Of a stretch of 24,010 bases of DNA, positions 8,301-17,356 are shown piece by piece; position 1 is the stretch's first letter, and each line of letters starts with the position of its first letter. Position numbers and translations under genes: made by a program. Where the stretch lies: NCBI GenBank assembly GCA_905250885.1, contig CAJNOQ010002505.1, positions 1 through 24,010 of the forward strand. Direction: 5' to 3'. This DNA is from Didymodactylos carnosus (Eukaryota > Rotifera > Eurotatoria > Philodinida > Philodinidae). The notes beneath the pieces are model-generated. The model ran no database searches. It had not been told where the DNA came from and saw nothing but the letters and a program-made list of their open reading frames with translations.

Positions 8301-11300
8301 CTGATACTAGATCAATATAATTTGATTAAATCGTGATGAGAAAAAGTTTTTAAAATCGCTGAACTTTCCGTCAAGATCCTTTGAAACAAATTTTCATGTG
8401 TATTAAAATATTAATTTCTCAACTTAATTTCTATTTATTCCAAAAAAATAATTCAAGGTATCTTCAACATGTCCTTCTGGACATAGTGAAGAAATTATTC
8501 TTTATTATTTTTTTAATTGTCGTTGTACAATGCTGACAGAAAATATCTTTTAAAATCACTCTGAACATCCTGTTTTTGAATGATTTGTCATTTAACATTG
8601 ATTTAAAGCAGATCCTACTTGATATTGTGTGTCATTTTATGACAAAAATCAATAGATTTTAGATCTTTTACTGCTCAAGCTAAAATTAACATCTTACCCT
8701 TGAGATCATTTCTCTTTATGTTTCATTATTTCATTTCACGCATACCTGCCAAAAAACGTAAGTCCATTACGTTTTGTGAAAGGCATAGCTCTTCAGCCGA
8801 GCAACGTACACAGTTGGGGAACGTAATTAAGCAATGTCTAGCTCCATCATAAGGACCTACTCCTAATTCGTGCCAATAAAGCCATTTTGTATGAAAGTGG
8901 CGTATTGCAAAAACATTATGTTACTTAAACTAATCGACTGTTAGAATTTACTTAATTACTATTTGAAAGAAAAATCTTTAGGCTACAAAATAAAACGTTC
9001 CTCAATCCTGTACGTTGCTCGGCTAAAGAGCTATCTATCTCATAAAACGTCACGGACTTACGTAAAAGTGGACTTTTACTGGAATGACCGGTTACTTCTT
9101 CCTTTTTAAAATAAATTTGTGTAATTTATTATTAATTAACAACGTTCTCTAATTCTACTGTGATTGGTATTCATTTTTCTTCCTTTACTTATGTGTTTAT
9201 GATTGTTATTGATGTGAATAGATACTCGTTTGAGCTGATACTTATCTTTCTTTAAATAAATTTTTAATTAAAAGAAATTTTAATTCAATATAGTCATACT
9301 TGATACACTTACAGAGATTTTCTTAACATGTTGCAGCGTTGACAGGTGTAAAGACGAAAACAGATCGTATCTGCATATATTCAAATATAGGGAGTTATTT
9401 TTGCTTACCAACTCTGATATTTGAGATAGGCAGCATTTAATTTTTTCAAATCAAAATCTGTTCTCATTGTTCTCAATACACGATCTAATATTTTCAACGA
9501 TGACATATTTTGAAGATTGCGTAATTTTGATTGACATAACATTAGACGATCACTAACAGAAACATGAAAGGTAAATATCGAGGAGCCAATAATGAATTTG
9601 TGGTATACATACGCGTCTGCTTGTTCTAATTTGTTGTTCAATATAAGCGATTGTTCTTCTGTAAAATCATTAAATTCACGTTTTATTTTGTTTATGGCTT
9701 CTGCATGACGCTTTGAATCGGTAAGACTATAGAAAAAGATAAAAAATAGTTAATCCAAAAGTTGAAAGACACAACATATATTTACCCTGTAGATGTTTTT
9801 GGTCTTCGTTTAACATTTGTCACTAATTTTCTATCGGGTTGTCTTGATTCACGATGTGTTTGTTGTTCTTTGTTTTCCGATATATTTTCTATACCAAATA
9901 TTCGATTTAAATCAGGTACATCTCCAACATGTAGATAACGAATATCACGTTCCTATTTAAAATAAATAAAAAATTTTAGAATTGAGTGAGAAATAGTCTC
10001 GTACTTTTAGTGGACATTCTTGTTGATCATCATCCCATATATTCTGTTTCTGTAACCATTTTTTCATTAACATTTGTGGACTACGATGACGATCTATTTT
10101 TGAACTTAAGGAGTGAGGAGTACGTGATTTATTGGCTGTTGTTGTATGTGGTTGCGATGAACGTTGTTCATGATCAGTTTCAAAATCTTTATTTGCTACA
10201 AATACTGATAGATCTACATCATTGAGAGATTCGATTGAATTAACACGTGACGATAAATGAGGATGTACAGGATTTGATCGATCGACACTATTTTCGACGG
10301 TTGTATCGGTACTTAGTCGACGTTCACCTAAACAAGAGTCAAGCCAATATTCTTTATTGTTATTAATAAATGTAAGAATTTTCTCATTATTTACCACTCT
10401 CTGTTACAGAAGACTGAATGTCGAATGAATTGTCTGTTCGTACTAAGAATAAACAATGAACATTGAGAATTATTTACTAAATTTTCCTTTATTTCTAAAC
10501 ATTTTTTAACATATACCTGACATAATACTAGGTTTTCTACTAGTTCTTGGTGATGTGGTCATATTTATCCTTTGACTATTCTGTCTTTTAAGTACCTAAG
10601 TTATAAAAACTAATTAAATCTCAAGAATTTTTTTCATCATTTAAACAAATCATGCATAGTGAAGTTACATCGATATTTTTTGGTGTTTTCTGACTCTCAT
10701 CTTTTTTTTCGAAACGTGATGATGGATGAGAAATTAATTTATTATTCTCGATTTGTGACTGTGGTACGTGCGGATGTGTATATGGATGCATTTGTTTTTG
10801 ATGATGTTGGTGTTTGGCATTTTTTTCGTGATCGTCAAGATGCCATTTTTTATGTCGATCCGGTTCATTCCTAATACACGAGATAATCATGCAACAGAAC
10901 AAAAACACAACACAAGAAGAAACATGCAAATGAGCAAGAGAAGAAGGAAAAATATATGCAAAGAAAAAATATCTACCATTCGGCTATATTCCAGCAACCA
11001 CTGATAGAAGCTCCCCAATCCCAACACATGGCACGTAATAACCATAATATTGCACAAAATTGACGATACAACGCATCTCTGAAAATAAACAAAATATTAA
11101 ATAATTTTTTAATTAATGAGTCAATATCATACGGACTAATTTTCATCGATCTTAAATCTATATACTATGTATGAATAATTTCATCATTTTGAACTGATAG
11201 GAGCAAAAAGAAAATTTTTTAGAAGCAAGTATACATCACTAAAGAGCAAAAAATGAAATTGTTTTATTTTTTTTAGAACTAAACATATACCTGTTTTTAT

Positions 11301-13281
11301 TTTCATTGTAGTTAACTGAAAATCAAAAAATATCGACTCTTCAGATTTTACATGAGATCGTTCAATCAATAGATTTTATGCAATTCTGATTTAATATGTT
11401 AACGATTTTATGTCCTACACTCACCTATTCGGCATATGTCCAGTGACTCTTAATCTTGCTGATAGACTGCTGAATCGTGGTGTATATGGTCTCATCGTTA
11501 CTTGTCGAATATTATTCGGATTTAATGGTGGTGCCGACTGACAAAGTTTGGTTGGTATCGAAGACATTCTGCTTTAAATATGAACATTATTATTCTGACA
11601 CAGCCATGGGAAATAAACTCACTCAGTACGATTTTTTGATGGTGACAGTGACGGTGGTTCAGCGTTTGCGGTAAGTAATGTTGTATTCACGTTTGTGCGA
11701 TGTGTTTCGAGTGAACATAGTGAACTTTTAACGGTACGAGGTGACATTATATCATCTCGAATTCCGCTACATGTTGCAACACTGCTGAAATACACACACT
11801 CCAGTGAGTGCAATGATTCGAAAAATATGTTGTGTTACAAACAGTGAAATACAAAATAAAAACAATTTTTACCTCGATACTCCATCATCATCGTCATCAT
11901 CATCAATTAACATGTCATACAAAATATCAGAATCTTTATCGTCGGTATCACGGATACTCGATGATCTCATTAATTCAACAGAATCTGCTCGGTTATTGTT
12001 CTAAATAGACAAAAATTTATCTGGAAAATAGATGTATAAAATAAAAGAAACCAAAGCATACCCTTATCGGAAATTTATTGACAACATCTGTGATTGAATG
12101 ACCTAATTGGACACTTTTTAATATATCACTAGAACAAAGAACGAGACAAGAACTTTTATTTCGTTCAAACAAAACGAATATTGCACTCAAAGTTGAAGAG
12201 TACATCATTGTCACATTACTCTGACTAACAGAGAGAGAGTACAGGTGTACGATCATCAACCAGTGTGTAGTTCGAGTTGACTAGTATATTTTTCTTCCAC
12301 TATAGATGGTTAATATACGATTCAGCAGACTATCCATTGAAATTGAATTAAGAATATACAAGAAAGCTGCTGCAAAAGATACCTCGTTTTGTTAAGTGAA
12401 CATTTCTGATTGTTTAGTTAAACATATACACCTCAAAAAGACTAATCACTTGACTTCGTTAGTTCCTTATCGTTAGAGATCTGTTTGACCTGATACAAAC
12501 TGCTTTTTGGTATAATGAATTTTTTTCAACAGAATTTCTTTTATATAATGAGAAAGCAACCTTTTTTAAACACTCAAAAAAATTCTCTTTGAGTAGTAAA
12601 CAATTCTGGATTTTAAGAGAAAATATATATCAAAGATCTGTATTCAAAAACTTTTTAAAAATAAATTCTCTCTTACAGTTGAAATTCATTTACATTTCTT
12701 ACCGTGATTTTTTCATTTGTTTTTGCTGAGCTGTTTGTAAACGGCGAATAGTTAATTCGTATTGAGCTTTATTCTTGAAATAAATCGATAAAACTATAAA
12801 CGTTATGCTGTGTAGAATGAAATCTAACCCACCAATGTTTCTTCCTGAGTGATTGCACTAGATCTTCTTCGACTTGATTCTTTAGTCGGTGTTGTTGCTA
12901 TTCGTTTTGAATTTATTGATTGTTGATTTTCCATGTCTTGTCTATCAACCTGAAAAAAAATCCATAAATAAATGAATGAGGTATTCTCTTTTTGAAATTA
13001 TAAGTACTTACAATTCGATCTCGTACTTTCTTTGGATTAGTCGAATCATTTGGATCGATTCCTCTATAGACGACACCCGACGGACACAACCATCCCATAT
13101 TTTTTTGAGCCTGACGTCGAAGAAAATTCTCATGCCTTACAATTTCACGCGATGGTTCACTGGGTTCACAAACATTCAGTGTTCGAATACGGACACGTGG
13201 TGTGTAGTTACCAGAAGAACCTGTACCGCTACCGTTTGGTGGCAGATTAAGAGTAACTCCACGATGTTCAGCAGCTAGCAT
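5398..13281 (-). CDS. CCDC60-like coiled-coil protein, 16 exons
   Basis: Exons, 5' to 3' on minus: 13281-13012, 12949-12833, 12773-12703, 12224-12062, 12000-11873, 11784-11623, 11568-11425, 11078-10977, 10870-10669, 10595-10517, 10433-10395, 10327-10005, 9952-9786, 9726-9409, 8227-8137, 5613-5398. They sum to 2592 nt (863 aa plus stop); every junction is GT-AG and every intron phase agrees. Introns are mostly 52-106 nt; five are longer (346, 478, 1181 and 2523 nt among them). Landmarks: Ser/Asp-rich low-complexity N-terminal half with seven consecutive Asp; MRPYTPRF (about 329) then YRQFCAILWLLRAMCWDWG and GCWN (about 355-382); helical C-terminal part; last exon CHPDIMAAIEFVRVHII. From memory these match vertebrate CCDC60 in order, but this protein is longer at the N-terminus. 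CCDC60 has no established molecular function. The start is ATG 13281 (ACCATG); upstream exons cannot be excluded. Confidence 0.75.
5911..6464. repeat. Dispersed repeat, copy B, rearranged, inside the last CCDC60-like intron
   Basis: Module 1 (5911-6080) is direct relative to copy A at 2892. Module 3 (about 6231-6247, ATTTCTACACAACTAG) is also direct. Module 2 (6344-6464) is inverted. Between them lie unique spacers, including a hairpin-like stretch at about 6258-6298 (CCAGGATACC...AAATCCTGG). The module order differs from copy A, so at least one copy has been rearranged. Located inside intron 5614-8136. Confidence 0.7.
6576..7190. repeat. Foldback element (large imperfect inverted repeat)
   Basis: The left arm (6576-6755) and right arm (6928-7190) are inverted copies around a spacer of about 170 bp. 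Matching blocks include AATATTTATTGTTAGAAAAA (6620-6639) against its complement near 7134-7153, and TCAAAAAACATCAGAACGAG (6725-6744) against CTCGTTCTGTGTTTTTTGA (6942-6960). Once the nested insertion at 7006-7086 is removed, the two arms are of similar length. The open frame 6625-6849 is a by-product of the arm. Lies in the last intron of the CCDC60-like gene. Confidence 0.7.
7006..7086. mobile_element. Tiny nested hAT-type MITE (81 bp)
   Basis: Ends are TAGAGATGTTACTTT and, reverse complemented, TAGGGGTGTTAACTTT; the inverted repeats run about 34 bp and meet near the middle at TTCATTTATA...TATAAATGAA. Flanks CTGAAAAC (6998-7005) and CTGGAAAC (7087-7094) are an 8-bp duplication with one mismatch. 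It interrupts the right arm of the foldback element; the left arm near 6682-6698 keeps the uninterrupted sequence (AGGGTTTTCGGAC) and so serves as the empty site. Confidence 0.8.
7707..7979. mobile_element. hAT-type MITE with AGTCCA/TGGACT subterminal repeats
   Basis: Left end CAGAGCTGCGTACGGACTC; right end, reverse complemented, CAGAGCTCCATATGGACTG. Flanks CTACACGG (7699-7706) and CTACACAG (7980-7987) form an 8-bp duplication with one mismatch. Inside each end are many AGTCCA/TGGACT hexamers in both orientations (7738-7790 and 7845-7970). No transposase. The open frame 7640-7867 starts outside the element and runs into it without protein-like features. Located in the last intron of the CCDC60-like gene. 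Confidence 0.85.
8756..9063. mobile_element. 308-bp inverted-repeat element (MITE)
   Basis: Terminal inverted repeats of about 54 bp: left 8756-8809 begins ACGTAAGTCC and ends GCCGAGCAACGTAC; right 9010-9063 begins GTACGTTGCTCGGC and ends GGACTTACGT. About 85% of TIR positions match by eye. The central 200 bp have no coding potential. A-rich flanks prevent a clear call of the target duplication, so the superfamily is undecided. It explains part of the unusual 1181-nt length of intron 8228-9408. Confidence 0.75.
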
Positions 13282-13764
13282 GGTTAGAACATCTGAAAAT
13301 GACTGCAGTATAGATAAAACAACAGACAACGTTTGGAATCGGTATATTCATAAAAAAAATAGTATTGGTGATCAATAGAATCTATCCAATTTAACAATAT
13401 ATCCTTGCTGAGATATTCACGTGTTCAGTGATTCACTAGCGACATAGAAAATCCTGTAAAGATTCGACCTTTTAACATTAATTTTGCTATTCTATTGTAG
13501 AAGTTTTCAATAGCATTCAACAGGTAGGATTTTACACAAAAAATACCCTTTTAAAGACAGTAGCATGTTGTGCAGCTTTATAATAGAGACCAGCATGCTG
13601 TTTTAAATAAATAGAGAGTCTGGATCAGCAAAAAAAAACAAAATAATCATGTCAGAGTGTAAATTTGTAAATAAAAATTATCAGGTATTTTTTTCTCTAA
13701 TACCTAACACTTTGCATCCATTTTATTTTTCTTAAATTTACAAGAATAACACTTGAACGTGTTC
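13282..13764. other. Putative promoter/spacer upstream of the CCDC60-like gene
   Basis: No convincing coding sequence on either strand. A small inverted repeat (AGTAGCATG...CATGCTGT) lies at about 13559-13602. The stretch separates the CCDC60-like start from the stop of a candidate minus-strand exon at 13765 and should contain the promoter of the former. Confidence 0.35.
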
Positions 13765-13875
13765 TTATTTTATAAATTCAAGAGCTTTCATTTCATCAAT
13801 TTGTTTTTTCATTGCTCTACATGAAGAACAGAAATTGGAGCCATTTTCGATGTTGTATCTATCGAAATGCTCACT
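13765..13875 (-). CDS. Orphan terminal exon with a Cys pair
   Basis: On the minus strand an acceptor (TACACAG) is followed by 36 sense codons and TAA. The protein reads like a real C-terminus: SEHFDRYNIENGSNFC, then SSCRAMKKQIDEMKALEFIK. It has a CxxC pair followed by a charged helix. There is no ATG near its start, so it should be the last exon of a minus-strand gene whose other exons lie upstream (above 13875). The ORF at 14686-14898 is one possible partner: a weak phase-0 donor within it (GAA|GTAGAA) would give a frame-compatible join. The family is not recognised. Confidence 0.4.
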   Translation of the reverse strand, partial: SEHFDRYNIENGSNFCSSCRAMKKQIDEMKALEFIK

Positions 13876-14685
13876 CTGTGTATATATTGTAAAACTTAAA
13901 TAGTATAATAATGATTTCCTTTTACAAAGTACGCGTTTATATATACGTATTTATTTCCTATCTTTTCAATTATTATCTAAATGTATCATAGCAATGTATT
14001 TGAGCGACATCTCATTTTTGATTCCACTCTTATAGCTACGATGAAGGAGCGTATATATAAAATATTTAAGAATTTGTTTATTCAAAGAATATACCATTCT
14101 GCAGAGATTTTGCCATTTAAGGATTTTTACTCAGCTCGCAGTTATATATCCTTAGTTATGCAAAAATAAGTTAAATTTACTGGACTATAGATATACACAC
14201 ACTATCAATAGGAATTTATATTTTGAATTGAAGACTTATTATTTAAAGTAATAAATGATTTCAACGTAGAAAAACTAATAAACTAATGGCTGGCAAATGA
14301 ATAGCACACAAAACTAACTGTACACGTAATCCCGATCTACGTATTGAGTGATGGTTTATTATCTCATAAAGTGTGGCGATCGTAGAATATTGTTTGCTTT
14401 GAAAACAAGAAGTATTTCAAACAGATAATATTTGCTTTTATAAGGACGAAAAATATTGATCGATCTTTCATGTAGATACCTCAGTACATGGGGCTTACTA
14501 CAGAACGATGCAGCTGACAGGTCACCCCGTAGTCTCGTTTTTATATAATATATACCACCCTGAGTAATTCAGACAAAATTTTGGCCAGCTTTGACCGTTT
14601 CCCTGAACATTCTAGCTTTTAATATTATTGTCAGATAGACTATGTCACGGTCTGTTAGCAAAAGAGATTTAAAGGCCTTCGATGT

Positions 14686-14898
14686 TTATGGAACAGATTG
14701 TAGGATACACTCGAGAAAATCCGATTCTTCAGTATCGGCTTCTACTTCTAAAATTGCAAACAGCTCGTCAGACCTACCATCTATTTCAAAATATAGCGTA
14801 AGCAGATGTTGTTTTTTGAATAAAATTTGATTAACAAAGACTGACGGTTTTCGATGTTCAATAAACGACACTTTATAATATGTATCTTTAAAAATCAT
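14686..14898 (-). CDS. Hypothetical 70-residue acidic ORF, possible first exon
   Basis: ATG at 14898, stop TAA at 14686. The N-terminal half is basic and hydrophobic (MIFKDTYYKVSFIEHRKPSV); the C-terminal half is acidic (FEIDGRSDELFAILEVEAD). Composition and codon use look more protein-like than the Ser-rich plus-strand ORF that overlaps it (14642-14830). The start lies 25 nt from a perfect 22-bp palindrome. It could be a small gene, or the first exon of the gene ending at 13765. No homology recognised. Confidence 0.35.
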   Translation of the reverse strand: MIFKDTYYKVSFIEHRKPSVFVNQILFKKQHLLTLYFEIDGRSDELFAILEVEADTEESDFLECILQSVP

Positions 14899-14922
14899 TC
14901 CAGTTTACTATAGAATATGTGG

Positions 14923-14944
14923 GATACACCATATATGGTGTATC
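14923..14944. promoter_or_regulatory. Perfect 22-bp palindrome
   Basis: Half-sites GATACACCATA and TATGGTGTATC are exact reverse complements with no spacer. It lies just upstream of the minus-strand ORF start at 14898 and about 400 bp upstream of the plus-strand SNARE gene. A dimeric transcription-factor site or a transposon remnant are both possible. Confidence 0.4.
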
Positions 14945-15270
14945 TCACCAGACAAAAACTATCACCATGATGGAATTGAAGTTTAAACTCATACAGTTGC
15001 TTCAAACCACTAAAGTCTCTTCTACAGTTCTGCGCTAGCCTCAAATCTTTATCTACCATCATTCAGACGTGTCAGAATATGAATATCTCTCATTGCGTGA
15101 ATTGTAGTTTCGAATTTTTTAATAGTTTGAGCATTTATGATTTTCTTCTTGACTGGGTTTGATTCGAAGTTGCTACAAATCTATTATTTCTATTTCAGTG
15201 GGCGCGTTCTTTAACGTTTCAAATCGAAAAGTCAAATATTTTTTTAAAAAACTATCAAATTTATATAATA

Positions 15271-15396
15271 ATGTCTGTTTATTTTCGTGTGAAACAAGTG
15301 TTTTTGCTAATTTTCATTGTATTATTGCTCATCGTTAACTATAACGATGAGTCATCAACAGCGTCGATCATTAGAGCTTCAACATCGACGAGATGA
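15271..15396 (+). CDS. Upstream ORF overlapping the SNARE start
   Basis: A 41-codon ATG-initiated ORF in another frame from the SNARE CDS. It overlaps the first 50 nt of that CDS and ends at TGA 15394-15396. It encodes a basic N-terminus and a strong hydrophobic segment (VFLLIFIVLLLIV, residues 10-22), then a Ser/Thr-rich tail. It follows directly a TATA-like TTTATATAATA at 15260-15270. If transcripts start upstream it would be an inhibitory or signal-anchor-coding uORF; if the TATA-like box is used, transcripts would begin inside it and it would not be translated. Confidence 0.3.
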   Translation: MSVYFRVKQVFLLIFIVLLLIVNYNDESSTASIIRASTSTR

Positions 15397-16122
15397 AATA
15401 CTGAAGGAGACAGCGAATGTAACATCAAGTGTTGTTCGATCGTTAGAACAACAACAGACGCTAGGAATGAACACGGATCAACAACTAAAACATCAAAATT
15501 TAGTTTTAGCTCAAGCGAATGATAAAATGAGAGCAATGAACAAAGATTTATCGGCTGTTGTTGATGAAATGAATGAAATGGAAACCAGAGGAGGATGTCT
15601 TGGGGGATGTAGAAAATCAAGAAAAGGACGAAAAGGTAAACAATAAGCTAATCAGAGCTTTTGGTTAAACTCATTTCGATCTAATTCAAAGATAGACAAC
15701 GTAGGAGGGATGAGAAAGAGAGATCTATTCAACTTACTTCTCCTGTCCTTCAACAGTTAAGAGAACAAGTAGATCGTGTTGGCGGTCCAAAAGGTACAGG
15801 AATGACGAGCGGTACATCAACACCTCATCGCATGCCCGAGCTAGTTAAAAACAATGAACTCGAGCGTCAGATCATTGCAGAAATGAATTTAATGAAAGAT
15901 CAAATGTTAATGTTTCGTGATCAGATCAGAGAGATTAATGTAACGTTGCAGACAGGTGATAATATCATTGAACAAGTAACGTACCAAACAAATGAGTATA
16001 TGGTTAAAATATCAGTAGCACTAACAAAAGCCGAACAATTATTAGGCAGGAAATTTATTTTAAGTCAAGAACAGCATCAAGCAATCGCAAAAGAACGAGC
16101 AGAAAGACACCCAAGAATATAA
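15347..16122 (+). CDS. SNAP-25/23-like Qbc-SNARE, two exons
   Basis: Exons 15347-15635 and 15692-16122; the 56-nt intron has GT-AG ends and phase 1. They give 239 aa, close to the usual size of about 210 for SNAP-25/23. Such proteins supply two SNARE helices for membrane fusion at the plasma membrane. The first motif (about 15-80) has heptad spacing, Q50 at the expected central layer, and KMRAMNKDL downstream. It is followed by GGCLGGCRKSRKGRK (82-96), a Cys pair plus basic patch like the palmitoylated linker of SNAP-25. The second motif lies at about 150-217 and ends TKAEQLLGRK. With a gap-free alignment to SNAP-25 the central-layer Gln is replaced by G185, with L182, I189 and V192 filling neighbouring layers. 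The start is the ATG before SHQQRRSLELQ; a TATA-like box is at 15260. Confidence 0.8.
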
Positions 16123-16607
16123 TGATGGTTTCTACTTTAAAAAACAACTAGAAATGATAAACTCTATTAGTTCAGACCAACAACTCTTTTGACTTTAGTA
16201 ATATTGAGGTAAAATGAAATTACTGAGTAATGGTGCACTCCTAACAGCTGGTTCATGCACCATTCGAAACTCTCCTTCACTGCAATTCAAAAGAGTTACT
16301 CGAAGTGTAAGAGCATTCGTAAACAGTATAATATTGATCATTTTTAGTGAAAAACATGCGATATTCAAGATCAGTGCCTCGAAGCATCGAGTGAAGTATA
16401 ACACAGCAGTCCTACACAAAAACTTTTTGCAGTCAAACGATACTTCAGACATTTACAGCAATAAAGAGTCAAATCTGTTAAAAAGAACATTTGTGTGATC
16501 CGAAAAGATCACCAATGCTTTGACTCTATTTTTCTTCCTACTTTGCCAACAGATTTCAAAAAGGATATGCTGTTTGCTGATCATGATTCATGTTGTTGAT
16601 GCGGCTG
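16123..16607. other. Spacer after the SNARE gene, no gene supported
   Basis: Open frames exist on both strands (16214-16498 plus, starting ATG; 16195-16452 minus) and overlap each other, but neither shows a domain, a heptad pattern or family motifs. No clear AATAAA was seen just after the SNARE stop codon. Confidence 0.4.
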
Positions 16608-16780
16608 TTATGCAGCGTATTCAGGATAATTCTTTCGGAAATATTGATAAACACGCATACCAAAGGTTCTACTATCTGATGCTATCAAAGTGACATGTAT
16701 GGTGTATATAGAAGACAACATGCATCTTAAATTCGGAACAGAGCGAAAACAGCCTAAAGTAAACAATAATTTTGGATCTG
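16608..16780 (-). CDS. Candidate terminal exon, unidentified
   Basis: On the minus strand an acceptor with a pyrimidine-rich tract (TTTATTATCAG) precedes a frame that stays open to TAA at 16608. Its end reads HVTLIASDSRTFGMRVYQYF and RKNYPEYAA, which looks like genuine protein. No ATG stands near the acceptor, so it would be the last exon of a split gene. A possible preceding exon at about 16950-16996 (acceptor TTCTTTCAG, donor GTATGC) is open in one frame, but the join is not determined. It may instead be chance. Confidence 0.3.
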
Positions 16781-17032
16781 ATAATAAAGGCAAGATTGAA
16801 TATAAAGCAATGGATTAGAATCAACTTTTCAAGACCTACCCAATGGTAATGTGATTCTTCTCCTAAATGTCACTTAGAAAACGAGAATTAATTGTTAGTA
16901 TTTTATTTAAAAAAAGAATAAGTGATACTTTGAGATACTTCACAAGCATACCCATGAGTTCTTTGGCGTCAATGTGTCAATCATGTGGCTGACATAGACT
17001 GAAAGAATACAAAAAGATTGCATAATTTCTAT

Positions 17033-17356
17033 CTAGGAGTCAATTATTTTTATGTATGACACCCAGTTACTAGAGGGAGTAGGTTGAATAACTGTCGGTA
17101 ATGGCTCGGTAAAAATATCGCATCGTTCCATTACACCTTGATACGAAACGGCATAACAATCTTCAAAGTCTGTTTCTTCATAATGTAAACATAATAAGAT
17201 ACATTCAGATTCGGATGCCATACGAATATATGTTTCGTATCGAAAATTGTCTAATCTTCCCACAAGTGGTGATAATGTACCAGATCCAGTTGTACAGTCA
17301 ATAACATTGATAGTTAAACAAATAACGATAAAAGTTAGTAATGAAACAGTAACCAT
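17033..17356 (-). CDS. Small secreted PAN/apple-like protein
   Basis: ATG at 17356, 107 codons, single exon as read. Residues 1-21 form a signal peptide (VTVSLLTFIVICLTINVIDC). The mature part has the spacing of a PAN/apple module: Tyr-rich start (FRYETYIRMASESEC), CILLC, a further Cys in EDCYAVSYQ, another in MERCDIF, and a closing strand NWVSYIKI. PAN/apple folds bind proteins or carbohydrates outside the cell; the ligand cannot be inferred. The module is short and its Cys number low, so the family call is moderate. A CAG just before the ATG (GCAGCAGAAATGG) could be the acceptor of a 5' leader intron. Confidence 0.6.
   Translation of the reverse strand: MVTVSLLTFIVICLTINVIDCTTGSGTLSPLVGRLDNFRYETYIRMASESECILLCLHYEETDFEDCYAVSYQGVMERCDIFTEPLPTVIQPTPSSNWVSYIKIIDS

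Noticed and set aside
9314-9374. Possible extra minus-strand exon between exons 14 and 15, with GCAG acceptor and GTAAGT donor
   Set aside because: Phase from exon 14 (TG) plus its first base A gives TGA; exon 14 to exon 15 joins cleanly as Trp-Tyr-Val-Asp without it. It could still be a poison exon, but nothing supports use.
9957-10397. 146-codon ORF starting MVNNEKILTF
   Set aside because: Its first codons are intron 10328-10394 and its last codons are intron 9953-10004; the real exon is 10005-10327 of the CCDC60-like gene.
10621-10929. Small secreted His-rich protein with a signal peptide
   Set aside because: The apparent signal peptide lies in intron 10871-10976. An acceptor (GTATTAG) at 10871 fits the phase of the upstream exon, and only the part from NEPDRHKKW onward is coding, ending at a donor at 10668.
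11296-11321. Possible 25-nt microexon on the minus strand (TTAACTACAATG...AAACAG) with good splice signals
   Set aside because: Joining it after exon 7 creates an immediate TAA stop, whereas direct splicing of exon 7 to exon 8 restores a clean frame.
12913-13329. 138-codon ORF starting at 13329
   Set aside because: Its start is TTG, not ATG, and its C-terminal part reads through an intron. The coding exon is 13012-13281 from ATG 13281.
14642-14830. Ser-rich plus-strand ORF of 62 codons
   Set aside because: It is antisense to the acidic minus ORF at 14686-14898, whose composition looks more protein-like; Ser richness is expected from complementing Glu/Asp codons.
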